This document shows positions 21,501 to 33,300 of a stretch of DNA of 48,391 nucleotides, piece by piece; within the stretch, counting starts at the first letter, position 1; every line of letters starts with the position of its first letter. A model generated the notes under the pieces. That model saw only the letters and a program-made list of their open reading frames with translations, did no database searches and was not told the origin of the DNA. Origin of the DNA: Azolla pinnata. Taxonomy: Eukaryota > Streptophyta > Polypodiopsida > Salviniales > Salviniaceae. The translations under genes and the position numbers were made by a program. The DNA is taken from positions 1 to 48,391 of the forward strand of contig JBBBWG010030632.1 of assembly GCA_037176905.1 (NCBI GenBank), given 5' to 3'.

Positions 21501-21529
21501 GCCATCTCCGCTGGATGGACAAAGACTAG
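15535..21529 (+). CDS. F-box/leucine-rich-repeat protein, FBL3-like, 7 exons
   Basis: Exons: 15535-16836, 19274-19399, 19562-19666, 19769-20159, 20373-20502, 20616-20910 and 21281-21529; all junctions keep frame, giving about 865 residues. Residues about 20-200 are a Pro-Asn-rich extension coded by degenerate telomere-like repeats. The F-box is at about residues 232-272 (ILDVFNDHILTRILKNLD..RKSWRLCCKHFYALES), followed by some fifteen cysteine-containing LRRs of the (C)x-(I/V)TD-x-GL type. The repeat order, including CPNVLDEGLYRVASNCPNLRELD and the C-terminal GCHLRWMDKD, matches Arabidopsis FBL3-type proteins (about 660 residues), where the end is a Trp-Lys-Asp motif. The role is a substrate receptor of an SCF ubiquitin ligase: the F-box binds SKP1/ASK and the LRRs bind the target, which is unknown. 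Start choice is uncertain: the frame stays open to an ATG at 15076, which would add 153 Arg/Lys/Glu-rich residues. Intron 1 (2.4 kb) holds a perfect hairpin. Confidence 0.9.
15640..16062 (+). repeat. telomere-like repeat used as coding sequence in F-box exon 1
   Basis: Many CCCTAACCCTAA-like and degenerate CCNNANCC units are translated as PNPNPNP with insertions such as SS, SRES and DPNS. All units are read in one frame through about 140 codons. The tract lies between the start and the F-box. Confidence 0.85.
18716..18760. repeat. perfect 21-bp inverted repeat with 3-base loop
   Basis: The left arm ATCCAATCTCACATGTTGATG (18716-18736) and the right arm (18740-18760) are exact reverse complements separated by AAC. 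The structure lies in intron 1 of the F-box gene and abuts a 56-bp tandem duplication. Confidence 0.92.
18757..18868. repeat. 56-bp tandem duplication next to the hairpin
   Basis: A unit starting GGATGTCTCATCATATAG and ending CTGGAATCAAAATT occurs twice, 56 bp apart, essentially without changes. Each copy contains the inverted repeat GTCTCA and TGAGAC around an 11-base spacer. Confidence 0.88.
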
Positions 21530-24249
21530 CACCGACCACTTCTTTGTTCGATCACGTTGCTTCCTTTCTTTTTCAATCCGTCTCTGTTACCGATGCCCAC
21601 AAAAGGGGTCATCCACTGACAGGATTTTGTGGCACTAAATGTGGAGGTAACTGTCCCTATATTTGAAGGTGACGGGAACCGGCCGATCTTGGGGTTTTTT
21701 TTTGTTTTACCTCGAACGCGCCCTACCCTAAACTTAGAAGAACATAGTTGTAAGGTTTAGGGTTCAGAGGCTATTATGCATGCTGTGGATGGATCAAGTT
21801 TGCTGTGGGATACATTCATATGCTGAACTGGTTCAGTGTAAGACGTCAATGGCATTGGGCGCTGCTTGGGCTGGTACAAGCAACCCTCAGATGCTAACTA
21901 ACATGAGTAACCCGGTTAATTCTGTTTTCTAGGCTCAGATCCGATGGAGAACTGTGGCGAAGATGATATCAACAGCTGGTTTGTGATGAAAACTATGCTA
22001 TTGCAGCATTCTCAAATTGTCCAAGAATATATGTTGAAACAGGGGTAGGCTTGATGATAGTGAGGCGGAGCAGAGCGGCAGCAGCACCAGCTCGGCATAC
22101 GAGTCCAGGTTTTTAACAAATAAACCCTGAACCCTTGATATAAACTCTTTGAAGAGCTGTAAGCTTAAAAGCGATCCTTTCTAGATTTAGGCATGGTTTG
22201 TGTTGATTGGTGATTTTGATAGAGGATGCGGGTCATAGGGATTCTGAGCGTATTTGCGCCTTTCTGGGCGAGCGAGCTGCTTCGAAGGAAGACAATGCGA
22301 GATGCTCGCAGCTCGCTAAACGTATACAGCTAGCAGCATGCGCTCATGTGTTTTCCTGTCGCAAACCGTACGGAAGAACGGTGTCTGTCTATCGATCTTA
22401 TCTATCTTTCTATATATTTACATGTGTTGAATAAGAAGCTGCTCTCGGAAGCAGCACCTGATGCAGCATCATGGTTCTTCTTTTCTTTTCTATTTCCGTT
22501 CGATTTTCTTTTTCTGTTTTTTTACCTGGTTTGCCAGTTGTCTCGGCGAGAACTCGGGGAATGGGTCTGTACAAAGGAGATGATGATCATGGTGCTTGTT
22601 TTACTGACAGATTGTGCTTGGCGTTTCAATTTCGATGCATTCATTCATTCATTCCATTCATTGCTTCTCTGTTACGTACTTAGTTCTACGCGCGACTCCT
22701 TTTGGACCAGGAATTGAACTGGCAATTGGCTTGAGATGCGAAAAACATACCTGAGTCGCTGGATGGGGGATGCAGGTGATGCAGGTTTGCACAGTAAGCG
22801 ATGGAAGAGAGCGCATCCATTCGATCAGCAAAATGAATCGATCAGCTCCGCATCATCGTCGTGAGGGAATTGGCAATGGCAGAGCTTTGCATGCAGAATG
22901 CTTGACTCTTGTATCAAGTCTGCCCATCTAGCCTTATGGCCAGTGAGATCTTCACAAAGTGTATTTTAAAGATTGGTGATCAGCAGTGACCACAAATCAG
23001 ACTCCATATTGAGATCAGTCAGCATTTCGGTGCATCCAAAGGCGAGGTCCTACTTTCGCAAATTCCGTTGGAGCCCATGTCAGATGTGTATTTGCTTCTA
23101 TTTCGAGCTCAGCCTGTAGAGCATTCTTGTTTCTTCTTTTTCGGCTCAGATTTTGCAATGGCTAGGACACGATTGCTGCTCTTCCAACGTCTCTGCCTTC
23201 TTCTTCAAAGTCGGGGACGAGTATGGTTGGGGTGGGCGAAGAAAAGGGCGAATCACGCACATTGTATGCAATGCATGTATGATGCCAGAAGCATCGCTGT
23301 CGAGCACGTGTTGATGTAGCATGTGGCATCGATTCACCCACCATGGAATGGCATCATCCTCATCCTCATCTAATCATCCTATTGCTGATCTTTATACACA
23401 CAGACACAGGCACATACCGAATCTAGCTACAACTAGACATACTGTATATGCTAGGCACTATTCTCAGTAAGCTCAGAGATTGCTCGATGTATAATGGATG
23501 TGCATCTGCATGTCGATGGTTTTACATGCATCAGGAAGTCTGATGTTGTCTTCGGTCGCAGTACATTCTAAGGCAATGGGTGATGTATGGATACACACAC
23601 ACACACACACATATGAAAGATCCTAACACCACATGTGGGCCAGATGCAGGCTATGCATACCTATGCATTGCAGCTTCGGATCAGGATCAACATCCCGAGA
23701 CTGTTCTCCTTGCTCATGTTTTGTTGGGCCCATCTGCTCCCTTCGAGAGCCCTGATCGGTGATCCAGATGAGGCCTCCTAATGATCCTACTACTACCCAC
23801 ATGGGGTTTCTCTTTGGATCTTGGGCCTAGGTTAGGTAGAGCTGAGCTGAGCTGAGGGAGAAAGAACAAAAGGCGTTCATCCCTATTCGGCATCTGTATG
23901 CAGCAAGCGCACAGCAGAGACACGGAAAACAGACAAAAGGCTTTCATCGATCAGGGCCTAGCACAGTGAGAGAGAGAGCAGTGAAGCCCATTGGTGATTA
24001 TGCAGGAAATGCAGCTTCTCGCCCTGGGACCAGCCTAGAAGAATTAGCTGTAGCAAGTCGCCACGCCTGCCCATATCGATCGATACAGCGTTCCATACAC
24101 AAACCTGTACCGTATGCATACACACACACAAGCATGAGCGTAGAATACAGACCTGTTAGCCGATTCACTCCATATCTATACATGCATGCGATGCATATGC
24201 ACCTACCTACGTATATACTTGGCTGATCCAAATGCATACCCATCCATCA

Positions 24250-24400
24250 CACATGCATGGATGATGCACACACATGCATGAATGCAAACGCTTGCATGCA
24301 TGAATGCACATGCATTGCTTGCAACACAAGCATGGATGAATGCAACACATGCATGGATGAATGCTCCACATGCATCTACACATACATGCATTTTAAGACA
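24250..24400. repeat. CATGCATG / GATGAATGC degenerate array
   Basis: Imperfect repeats of ACATGCATGGATGAATGCAA and related 15- to 25-base units. CATGCATG is also the RY element of seed promoters, but here its frequency is better explained by tandem repetition. Confidence 0.75.
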
Positions 24401-24430
24401 GGCATGGACATGGATAGTAAGGTGGTGCTC

Positions 24431-24608
24431 TTCCTTCTTCTTCTTCTTCTTCTTTCTTCTTTCTTCTTCTTCATCATCTTCTTCTTTCTTCTTTCTTCTT
24501 CTTCATCATCATCATCTTCTTCTTCTTTCTTCTTCTTCTCTGTTTCTGTGCTAGAAGAGGGAAAAACAGTTGTTTCAAAACAGCTTTCTCTTCCTTTCCT
24601 CTTCCCCT

Positions 24609-24644
<36 letters not shown>
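24431..24644. repeat. (TTC)n and (CT)n microsatellites
   Basis: A long imperfect TTC/TCA run is followed by a (CT)n tract at 24613-24644. Both lie 0.55 to 0.75 kb upstream of the epimerase ATG. Long Ser/Phe or Glu/Lys/Arg frames on the two strands are artefacts of the repeats. Confidence 0.9.
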
Positions 24645-24649
<5 letters not shown>

Positions 24650-25195
24650 CTCTGTTCTCTGAGTGCCTCCATTTCTCCTTTGAAATGCCCCTTCCCTTCT
24701 TCCCTTCCTTGAGCTTACTTTTGATCGTTTCCTTCTCTTCTCTGCTTCTACTCCCCTTTTCCACATTCGCCCAACATCTTTTTCTTCTCCCCTGCCCCTC
24801 CCTTCCTCCTTCCCTCCGCTCTCTCCACCTGCAAAGAAAGACTGACTGAGAGACATCCAACTCCTGTCCTTTTGCTGGCCAAAGAAAACCCTAAATTCGC
24901 ACCCATGAAGCCTTCTCCAAGGAGCACACCACCATTGCCCCTCATTCCTCCTCCTTCCCCTTCGCCTTCCTCTCACTCTCTTATGGAGCATCGCCGCTCG
25001 ACCTCTTTGATCCTGTGATTGCACCATTCTGCCTTTGCAAGAGAGACGCACAAGGCAGTTCCTTCTTTTTTTGTTCTCTCTTTCCTCCTCCTCCATCTCC
25101 TCCTCCTCATCATCACCATCACCATCGCCATCACCATCATCATCATCTTCTCGTCCGTCCCCTCTTCGTTGCATTATCTGTGGCTTTCCTTCAGT

Positions 25196-28100
25196 ATGAG
25201 TGTACCAGTGAGTGAAGAAATGGTGGAGGCAAGACCATCCGTGGAGTTTGCAAAAGACTCCCATGGGCTTGATGTGGTGAAAATGAAAGACGGCCGCGGC
25301 TTCTTTGCACAGGTAACTGGTAGCCCTAAATTTGCTTGACCACCATACATGCTCATTTCAGGCTCTGCTCAGGGATGACACACAATGCTTCAAAACATTC
25401 CAGAAAATGGTTAGTATACGCGCCCATATCCATACATCTATGGATATCTTGGATCCTAAGCATCCACCCACACATACATATCTGCACATATGCATGCATG
25501 CCTGCATACAGCACACTGCATCCATGCATACATCGCATATATATATCAGAGAATTTTGATACTGCACCTCATCTTTTGGTATGAATTCCACAAGATGGAT
25601 GCAGGTTTTTTCTAGGGTTCTGACGGGTAGTCTCACTACACATATCTTGAGAGATGGAATGTATTTATTTATCTGGAGTTTCCATGAACAGCATCGCATC
25701 CGTTTCCATAGTTACGTGAACATTCGTGTAGAATGACTACGGTCCTGTTCAGTTTGTCTTGATTATTGAATCTTTCATGGGGTTTTCATCAGCGGTTTAA
25801 ATCCTAGCTTTCACGGGGGTTACTTATAGAACGTTTAGGTAGCTAAAACCCTTATATAGAGTCTACCTCGCATTTTCTGGGCATAAACCTTTTAGGTTGC
25901 TAAGACCCGTATTCATACAAATTCTGAGTAATTAACAGTACAAGTTCTATAAACCCCAGCATTCTTTCTTCATATTCTTTAGCCAAACTAATTCATTAAT
26001 TTGACAAGAACATCGTCGTGAAGTTTGGATTTGTATTCAAGTGTCGCTTGTGCATGCATACGTTTTGCATACATAGTTCTATTTTCGTTCTCGAATACTT
26101 ATGCTCATTTTTGAAGCTCTTAAAATTGTCTTTGGATAGTGTAAAGGTTCTGTTAATATCATTTTATTGGCATGTGCCTATGTGTTTTATATGTTCATGT
26201 ATCTATCTGTGTTATATGTGCGTGTTTAAATGGATGTAGCATGTGTGTATGCATGCGTGCATGTACATATGCTTGTTTCATTGAATTGGGATGATCCAAA
26301 TCAGGTTGTGTTAGTTTCTATGTAACATTGTTGGGCTGCCGATAATGTTAAGATCTTTATAATCTTTTAGAATTGTGCATCTTTACAGATTTCTGCTTTG
26401 TTTTTTCAAAGATCTTGAGAAATTTTAATACTAATAAAGGAAGGTGTGAAGCAACATACCTGCAAACCTGTAAAAAAGACCTATTTTTTCCGGAGAATTG
26501 TGATTTATGGGCCATTGCTTCAGGTCCACTTGTATGGTGGTCAAGTTACATCGTGGCAAAATGACCTCGGAGATGAGCTGTTATTTCTAAGTAGCAAGGT
26601 GATTTCTTTTTATGTATTGATATCTAGTCAAGCTGTAATGCCTGATTCATTAGACATGTGAAGTAATGATGATTGAGATATATAGGCATGTAACTATCTG
26701 TAAGTAAACCAGGAAAGTAAGCAGGTTTTAGTAGATACTGAGATCTGATTGGCAATAACTTATAATGCAGGCCATTTTCAAGCCTCCAAAAGCAATTCGA
26801 GGGGGGATACCCGTTTGCTTCCCTCAGGTGTGCACCAAATGATCTATAGGGCATCTCCCTATTCTGATAGAACACTGTGTTCATGCCGAAGCTAATGCAT
26901 GGAATGTGTCTATGATATGCTGTTATGTTCATTTGCCGCTGTCCTGGTTATGGTGGTTTTAGCCTATTTTTTTTGCAGTTTAGCAATCTCGGTGTGACGG
27001 AGAAGCATGGGTTTGCTCGGAATAGGCTTTGGGCTGTCGATAGTAGCCCTTCACTACTGCCTTCTAGTAGCGAGGATAGGGCTGTAGTTGACCTAATTCT
27101 CAAACCTACTGAAGAAGACTTAAAGTCCTGGAACCACGGGTAGCTTTTCTAAAAACTTGAGGTCACATTCTTTTCTGTATGCAATGCTGGCTCGATTGTC
27201 TCTTAGGAGTCAATAATAACCTTCTGTTCGCATTGCCATCTAGACTCAAATGCCCATTCCAAGGAAAAATCTTCCATGGGCGTATACTTTTTTAAATTTG
27301 ATCACTGATGGCCAGATGTTTCTCCTTTTATGCTTGCTTATACTAATATATATTAGACTATTACTGCTAAATTTGATCGCATGCTGTTTGTTTGCTATGT
27401 CTGCATTTTGATTTACACAGCAACCTTAGTGTTGTATAGTCATGCGAAATGACCTTATTGGCTTGTATACATATGCCCTCATCACACCCTTCTCTTTTGA
27501 AAATCTTCTATTTAGAGGTTTTCTATTCACCTTTCTCATTACTAGCAGTGTGTAAAGTCGAGTCCACCATGAAAGACATAGAATGGATGATTTGTTTCTA
27601 GATTGCTGCTTTTTAAAGACATCAAGTTATTGATATGCAGGTTTGAGTTTCGGCTACGGTTCACACTAGGTCCAGATGGAGAACTGGGACTAACAGCTCG
27701 TATACGTAACGTTGATCAGAAATCTTTCTCTTTCACCATCGCGTTGCACACTTATTTTTCAGTTTCTGATATCAAGTGAGCCCAGCTATATGATGGTGTC
27801 AACATCGATGTTGTGAGCTTTCTAGTTTTATTTGATTCACATAAAGATAATTAACAATTATCCAATCTTGACACAGTGAAGTGAGAATAGAAGGATTAGA
27901 GACCTTAGATTACCTTGATAATCTGAAGGATGGCCAGCGAGTCACGGAGCAAGGAGATGCTTTGACATTTGAAGCTGAAGTAAGTAATGTTATTTCTGGA
28001 TTAAAAGAGGTCTAAAGGGAATCTATGACATTAGCAATTTGGAAGTAACTAGTGCTTTCTCAATGCTTTACTAGAATTGAAAAGCTGCATGCTTTTTGTG

Positions 28101-29139
28101 CAGGTGGATAAAGTTTATCTAAATACTCCAACAAAGATTGCAATTATTGATCACGAATTGAAAAGAACATTTGTCATACAAAAAGACGGATTTCCTGATG
28201 CAGGTAGAAATTCATTTGAACGTGATAATGTTTCTCTGTTTTATGTATACATAGCCTAACAAGGCGATGTAAGATGCTAGATGACAAACATCCATAAAAT
28301 CGTACGAGTATGCATGTATCACATGGATCTCTATTTTAGGTGTACATGGCCTAACAAGGTGAGATATAGGATGCTACAGGACAAACATCAATAAAATCGT
28401 ATGAGAATACATTGATCATATGGATATCCTAACAAACTTAAACAGAAACTAGGGATCCCCTAAGGCTTTAGCGTGTGAGCGAGAGAGAGGCAAAACACTG
28501 GAATCAATTAAGGATAGTCATTGAGTTGGGGTGTAGGACCTTTCCCTTGAAAAGAGCAAATACATCCTTGAAAAAGGTAAGGGAATAAAAAGAAGACTTT
28601 TAGCATCCATTAAAGGCTAAGTTTTGGTTACAAGGCAGGTAGACACAGTAACCCTGGGGGCTGCTAGGTTTGGAAGGGTGGAACTGGCCCACAAAATACA
28701 TCAAGATCTAAAGGAAGATTTGTAAGCATCTATTAAAGGCCAAATATTATGAGGCAAATTTCATATCGATAGATACACTGAAACTGATAGATTAACATCA
28801 CCCCACAAAAATACAATGAAAATATCGTTGGAAGTAGAAAAACCAGCTGATCTTTCTTATCTTTTTTGGGCTTAATATTATGTTTATGTAGTTGTATGGA
28901 ACCCATGGGACAAGCTAGCTCGAGCTTTGCCAGATTTAGGAGATGAGGAGTATAAACAGATGATTTGTGTGGCACCTGGTGCTATTGACAAAGCAATTAC
29001 ATTGAAGCCTGGTGAGGAATGGAAAGGCCGTGTAAAAATATCGACCGTGTATTCCAGCTATCACAGTGGACATCTCGATCCAATCAAAGTTCAAGAGAGT
29101 TTGGCAGCCTTTGAGAGAAAACTACAGAAAAACACCTAA
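25196..29139 (+). CDS. glucose-6-phosphate 1-epimerase-like protein, 8 exons
   Basis: Exons: 25196-25312, 26524-26598, 26771-26827, 26979-27139, 27641-27775, 27877-27979, 28104-28203 and 28892-29139; phases agree throughout, giving 331 residues. The family (EC 5.1.3.15, galactose-mutarotase fold) interconverts alpha and beta glucose 6-phosphate in plant cytosol or plastid. Family landmarks in order: VHLYGGQVTSW, SSKAIFKPPKAIRGGIPVCFPQF, EKHGFARNRLWAV, the catalytic-His segment FTIALHTYFSVSDI, DGFPDAVVWNPWDKLA and LKPGEEWKGRVKISTVYSSY. In relatives the segment before the last reads CVEAAA or CVEPG, where the acid is the catalytic base; here it reads ICVAPGAID, with GCA (Ala) in its place. This predicts weak or no epimerase activity while sugar-phosphate binding could remain. 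No transit peptide is evident. Start chosen because it gives a normal N-terminus directly before the conserved LDVVKMKDGRGFFAQ segment. Confidence 0.92.
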
Positions 29140-30347
29140 AGGCAGTGAAAAAAACTATGTGCTTTTGGGAAGTCATCATCCCCATATAGATCAGTCATAC
29201 ATTTTGTGCGTAACCAGACAGTGCTTCAAAGCACCTATGACAAACTCTCTGATGGTGTGAGAAAGGTTTATATGCAAAAGAAGCGAGTGGTTTTTGATGT
29301 AAAATTAGAAATTGTGAGTTTTGGGCTACCAAATGAACTAATTTTCTTATTACTTTGAACTATGCTTCAAAAAACAGCATTTCTGCCGTGTAACCTTTAT
29401 ACTGAACGAAGGTAAAGCAATTTATTTATCTAACAAGGTTTCCAATAATCTAGTGCATTATTCTACGTGTTTGTTTTGTGTGTTACAAGGATCACAACAC
29501 AGTTTTCTTATATCGTTATTCTTGTGAGGATGCAGTGAATAAATACCCCATCGTTATCCTTGTGATCACGCAGCAGATGTCCTGTCAACTTAATTTTCCC
29601 TGTGCACACGCAATCAGCACCCCATCCCAGCATATAAGAATTACAGTCCACAACTGCAGAAAAAGAGGACATGTTATGATGCCAAATTCCAATACTGTAA
29701 TTTCTTACCACACTCCGACTCACGAAATTGGACTTTTCTGCTGGTATATAGATTCAGTATCAAAATCGGAGAAACACAACCTACACTTGTACTTCCATCT
29801 GCAAGGGGGTAGATCAAGAAATGAGTACACTCCCGCACAACTTGCAACGGACATAACCCCCTGTTGTTTCTGAGAATAAGATTTCCAGGAAATATTTGTA
29901 CATGTTCTTATTTGGAAGAAGCTAGCCCAAAGTCATATCTGAATAGTTTGGTAGAAGCTAAAGAAAAGTTAAGTACAGATTTAATCTATGCAGCTGTTAC
30001 CATTTGAAACTAATCTGAAAGACTAATCTGAGATGGAGTAGACGCTGTTAGTAAAGGTTGAGCAATTCAGATTTTAAGATGGTTGGAAACCATTCATCTC
30101 AAAGAATAGGCATCTTACAAAAAACTGAACATTTTATATTTGAATAAAAATAAATTGATATTCCCAACTATCAAGTAAATAATAATCAGATCTTAAAATC
30201 ACATCCCATCTACTATATGCAGCGCTGAAGGGAGAAAACTACTTTTTTGGCTTTACAGGTAATGGTTTTCCAGAGATTCGTCGCATAATCACATAAATAA
30301 ACAAGAGTCAATTACCCCATTTAAATAGAATCACTGGGACTGTTGCT
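29140..30347. other. convergent 3' region between epimerase and CCA-enzyme genes
   Basis: The two genes end toward each other here. I see AT-rich sequence with several AATAAA-like motifs suitable for polyadenylation on both strands. The 131-codon plus-strand frame at 29478-29873 shows no domain and is probably chance. Confidence 0.55.
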
Positions 30348-33300
30348 TCACTTAGATTCTACATTTTCTTTGCACTTTTCTTCCCTAAACCATTTGAGAC
30401 ATTCATCAACTGTAGCTTCCAAATGGCACAACTGCCATTTCCGAAGTCGATCTTGCTGTTTCATAAAGGCAATGGTCAACGGTTAGAACTAGGTAAGAAT
30501 GAAGTGCAACTTCAGCTTTACGTAATTGTCAAGCACATCATTTAATAACTGTGCTACTTATATGCAAGCAAATTGAAGGCAAACACAATCACCATCTACG
30601 CAAAACAATGTCAATATGGGGTAAAATGTTTGGGCAGATGATACGCAAGCATGTATCTACAAGGAAAAATCGGAGTAGGTGCAATATATTACCTTTGGTG
30701 GAATTATCTGCAGAACATATGGGTCTTTAAAATACCGTGAATGTCATATCATAAAACTCGTGTGAATTTCACTAGGAAATGTTCATGTCCTAAGTCTTCT
30801 CTTATGATTGTGTATAGCTGATTACTCATTGGCTTTTTCAAAATATACTGATGGTGACATTAGTAAAATAATTGTAATTTATTGATGATCGTTGAGTGGA
30901 AAACAGAGCAAGGGATAGAGATTACCCATTCTTTAACCTTGGGGCCTCCTTGCTTCAGTCCAAGTTCTGCCATAATAACCTTCCCATCAAGTAGCGGTTT
31001 CTGGTCCCAAACATTCTCTAACCCTATCACAAAGCCAAAAAAATGAGCCCCAATTATGGTTCGTTTCAAGGCATACCATATCCAATAATTATCAAATGAG
31101 CCTCATACTAACCTAGATTCACAATGACTTCTTCAGCAGCAATGCACAAATCTGCTCTTTTACCAGTTTTTTTATCATCATTATTGATGGATAAAGGTAG
31201 CTTTAGAACGGATGAGAGAAGCAGAGCCACCCTCCACAAATCTTTTATGCCCCATAAGATCATCCCTGCATTATCAAATATTTATCTTCAGGACTTCTAG
31301 CCATAGCTATTGAAAACACCAGAATACTCTTTGAGTTTACTTATTTCTCCAACGACTAAAATTTCATGTTATTTTCCTAAAATTCCTTGATTCTGGAGGC
31401 CAATGCCTTTAAAATAACGAACCTGCACTAAGCACTTGCTCTGAGTGAGTAGAATGCTCCCGCTTCTCTTCATCGTCACAAGGTTCATGCTTTTTCTTAA
31501 GTAAAATGTCTATTACTTCCTGAAAAGTTTCTGCACCCTTGTGTAGAGAAGCTACCTGAATTGCAATAAAATGCTGTATTAGGAAGAAGTAAACGAGGAG
31601 TTTCTTCCTGTGTAGAAATAGTCTTGCCTGCTCTGCATCTTTGGTTTTTAATTTCAATGACTCTTTCATTATTACACTTGATAATGGAATCTGTAATAAA
31701 AAAAACAATAACAAATATTAAAATTAATATCTATTCTGAATGTTTTCTACCAAGTATAGATTATGAAAAGGGAGAGAATGAATTAGAACCTGGAAAAGTT
31801 TAACTTCTTATTTATCTCAGCAAGAGAGAGTATGATGTTTAATTGACCATAGAATTGTCCAAATAATTTAGATGAGGATGCATTGGCAGTATAATTGCTC
31901 AAATAGCATATCACATGGCCCGAGATAGGGTTGATGAAAGGAATCAGAAAATTTAAAAGTAAGTGATTATTATTATGAAAAGAGGGGGCATGCAGACAAT
32001 TGCAGAAAACCCAAAAATTGTCCGAGTTTTTACTTAATTCCCCAATAGCTCTAAGTTCTGTTTATTCCCAAAATAACCCTAGGCAGCAAGAGAGAATAAG
32101 ATGATCAATTGACTATAGAATTGCCCAAAAATTTTGGATGAAGTTAAATAGTACACTATATTACCAGACCTATAGGGTCGACTAAGAATTCAGGTACATA
32201 ATTAAGAAGTAGCACACTCGTGGGAAATAATAAAATAATTAAGCTTTTCTTACGAAAAGAGAGCACAATTGGGGATGAGCATGCATACAGCCCCAAAAAA
32301 TGTCCAATATTTTATTTATTTCCCAAATGCGTAAACTTTACTCCTAAATAACCAAGAGAGAATAAGATGATAAATTGACCATGCAATTGCTGCTGCATTG
32401 ACAGTATAATTGCTCGAATAGCACAAATACTGATGTTCAATTACTTTGTAGATTATACAGATTCTACAGGAGCTGCTTTTCATCTAGACTTCAATAATTA
32501 TTGGTAAAGATTACTTGTTTCTTCCGCCGATCTTGATACATGATTTCTCGAAAGGGTAGTAGTATTGCAGAAAAATAGCAGATCCTCCTCTGTTCTGCCT
32601 GCATGGTAATGTTTATGAGGAAAATCAAATGAGGTTACTGTAGATTAACTCAAGTCTCAAATATTAAGTACAGTAAAAAGACATACATACTGTCAATTTC
32701 GAGAATCCAAATATCTTCAAAACTTCAGAGACTTCCTTCAGTGTAATCAAACAAAGCCTATCCAAAACAGCCATAAAAAATAGAATGTAAAAGCTCTAGA
32801 GACTCCAGGATAACGAACGCTAATAAAAAATTATCAAATCTTGACTTCCAGAGAAATTTGAACAGCCATGCCCAGCAAGCATTAACACACGAATCGTGAT
32901 GAAAATCATTGTTTGACAGCAATGTACACCTTTGTGTTTCCTCAGAAATGTGAGGTTTTAGGTCTAGTGGCAATCGGAAGACGGTCCAGAACACATTGAA
33001 TTTTACAAGCTCTTCTATAGCTCTCACAGGATGTGCACACATGATCATTAAATCAACCTACAAACCATGAAACTCTATAAGAAGATCCTTTATTCACTCA
33101 AGTTTTAAATTTTACACTGACCAAAAAACGTTAGCTACTACCTCTACCCCGATCCTCTCCAAACTGACTTTATTTGCAAGTGCAACTTTGACCTCCTCAT
33201 CGGCTGCTGCTTGTTTCAGATCTTCTTCAAATTTGTAATTGAGTCTTGCAGCTACATGAAAGAAATTTATCTAGTCATATATTATATCTGATAACTTGCT

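Larger units (their letters stand above)
21530..25195. other. 3.7-kb intergenic region between F-box and epimerase genes
   Basis: No supported gene. The left part should be the F-box 3' UTR and includes a GGTTTAGGGTTC telomere-like motif near 21758. It also contains (CA)n at 23595-23611, a GAGCTGAGCTGAG repeat near 23843, a CATGCATG/GATGAATGC array at about 24250-24400, (TTC)n at 24431-24545 and (CT)n at 24613-24644. The last few hundred bases are pyrimidine-rich, as is common for plant 5' leaders, and lead to the epimerase ATG. Open frames here are short or low-complexity. Confidence 0.6.

Noticed and set aside
29478-29873. 131-codon plus-strand frame downstream of the epimerase
   Set aside because: No motif, no low-bias composition and a position in a convergent 3' region; probably chance.
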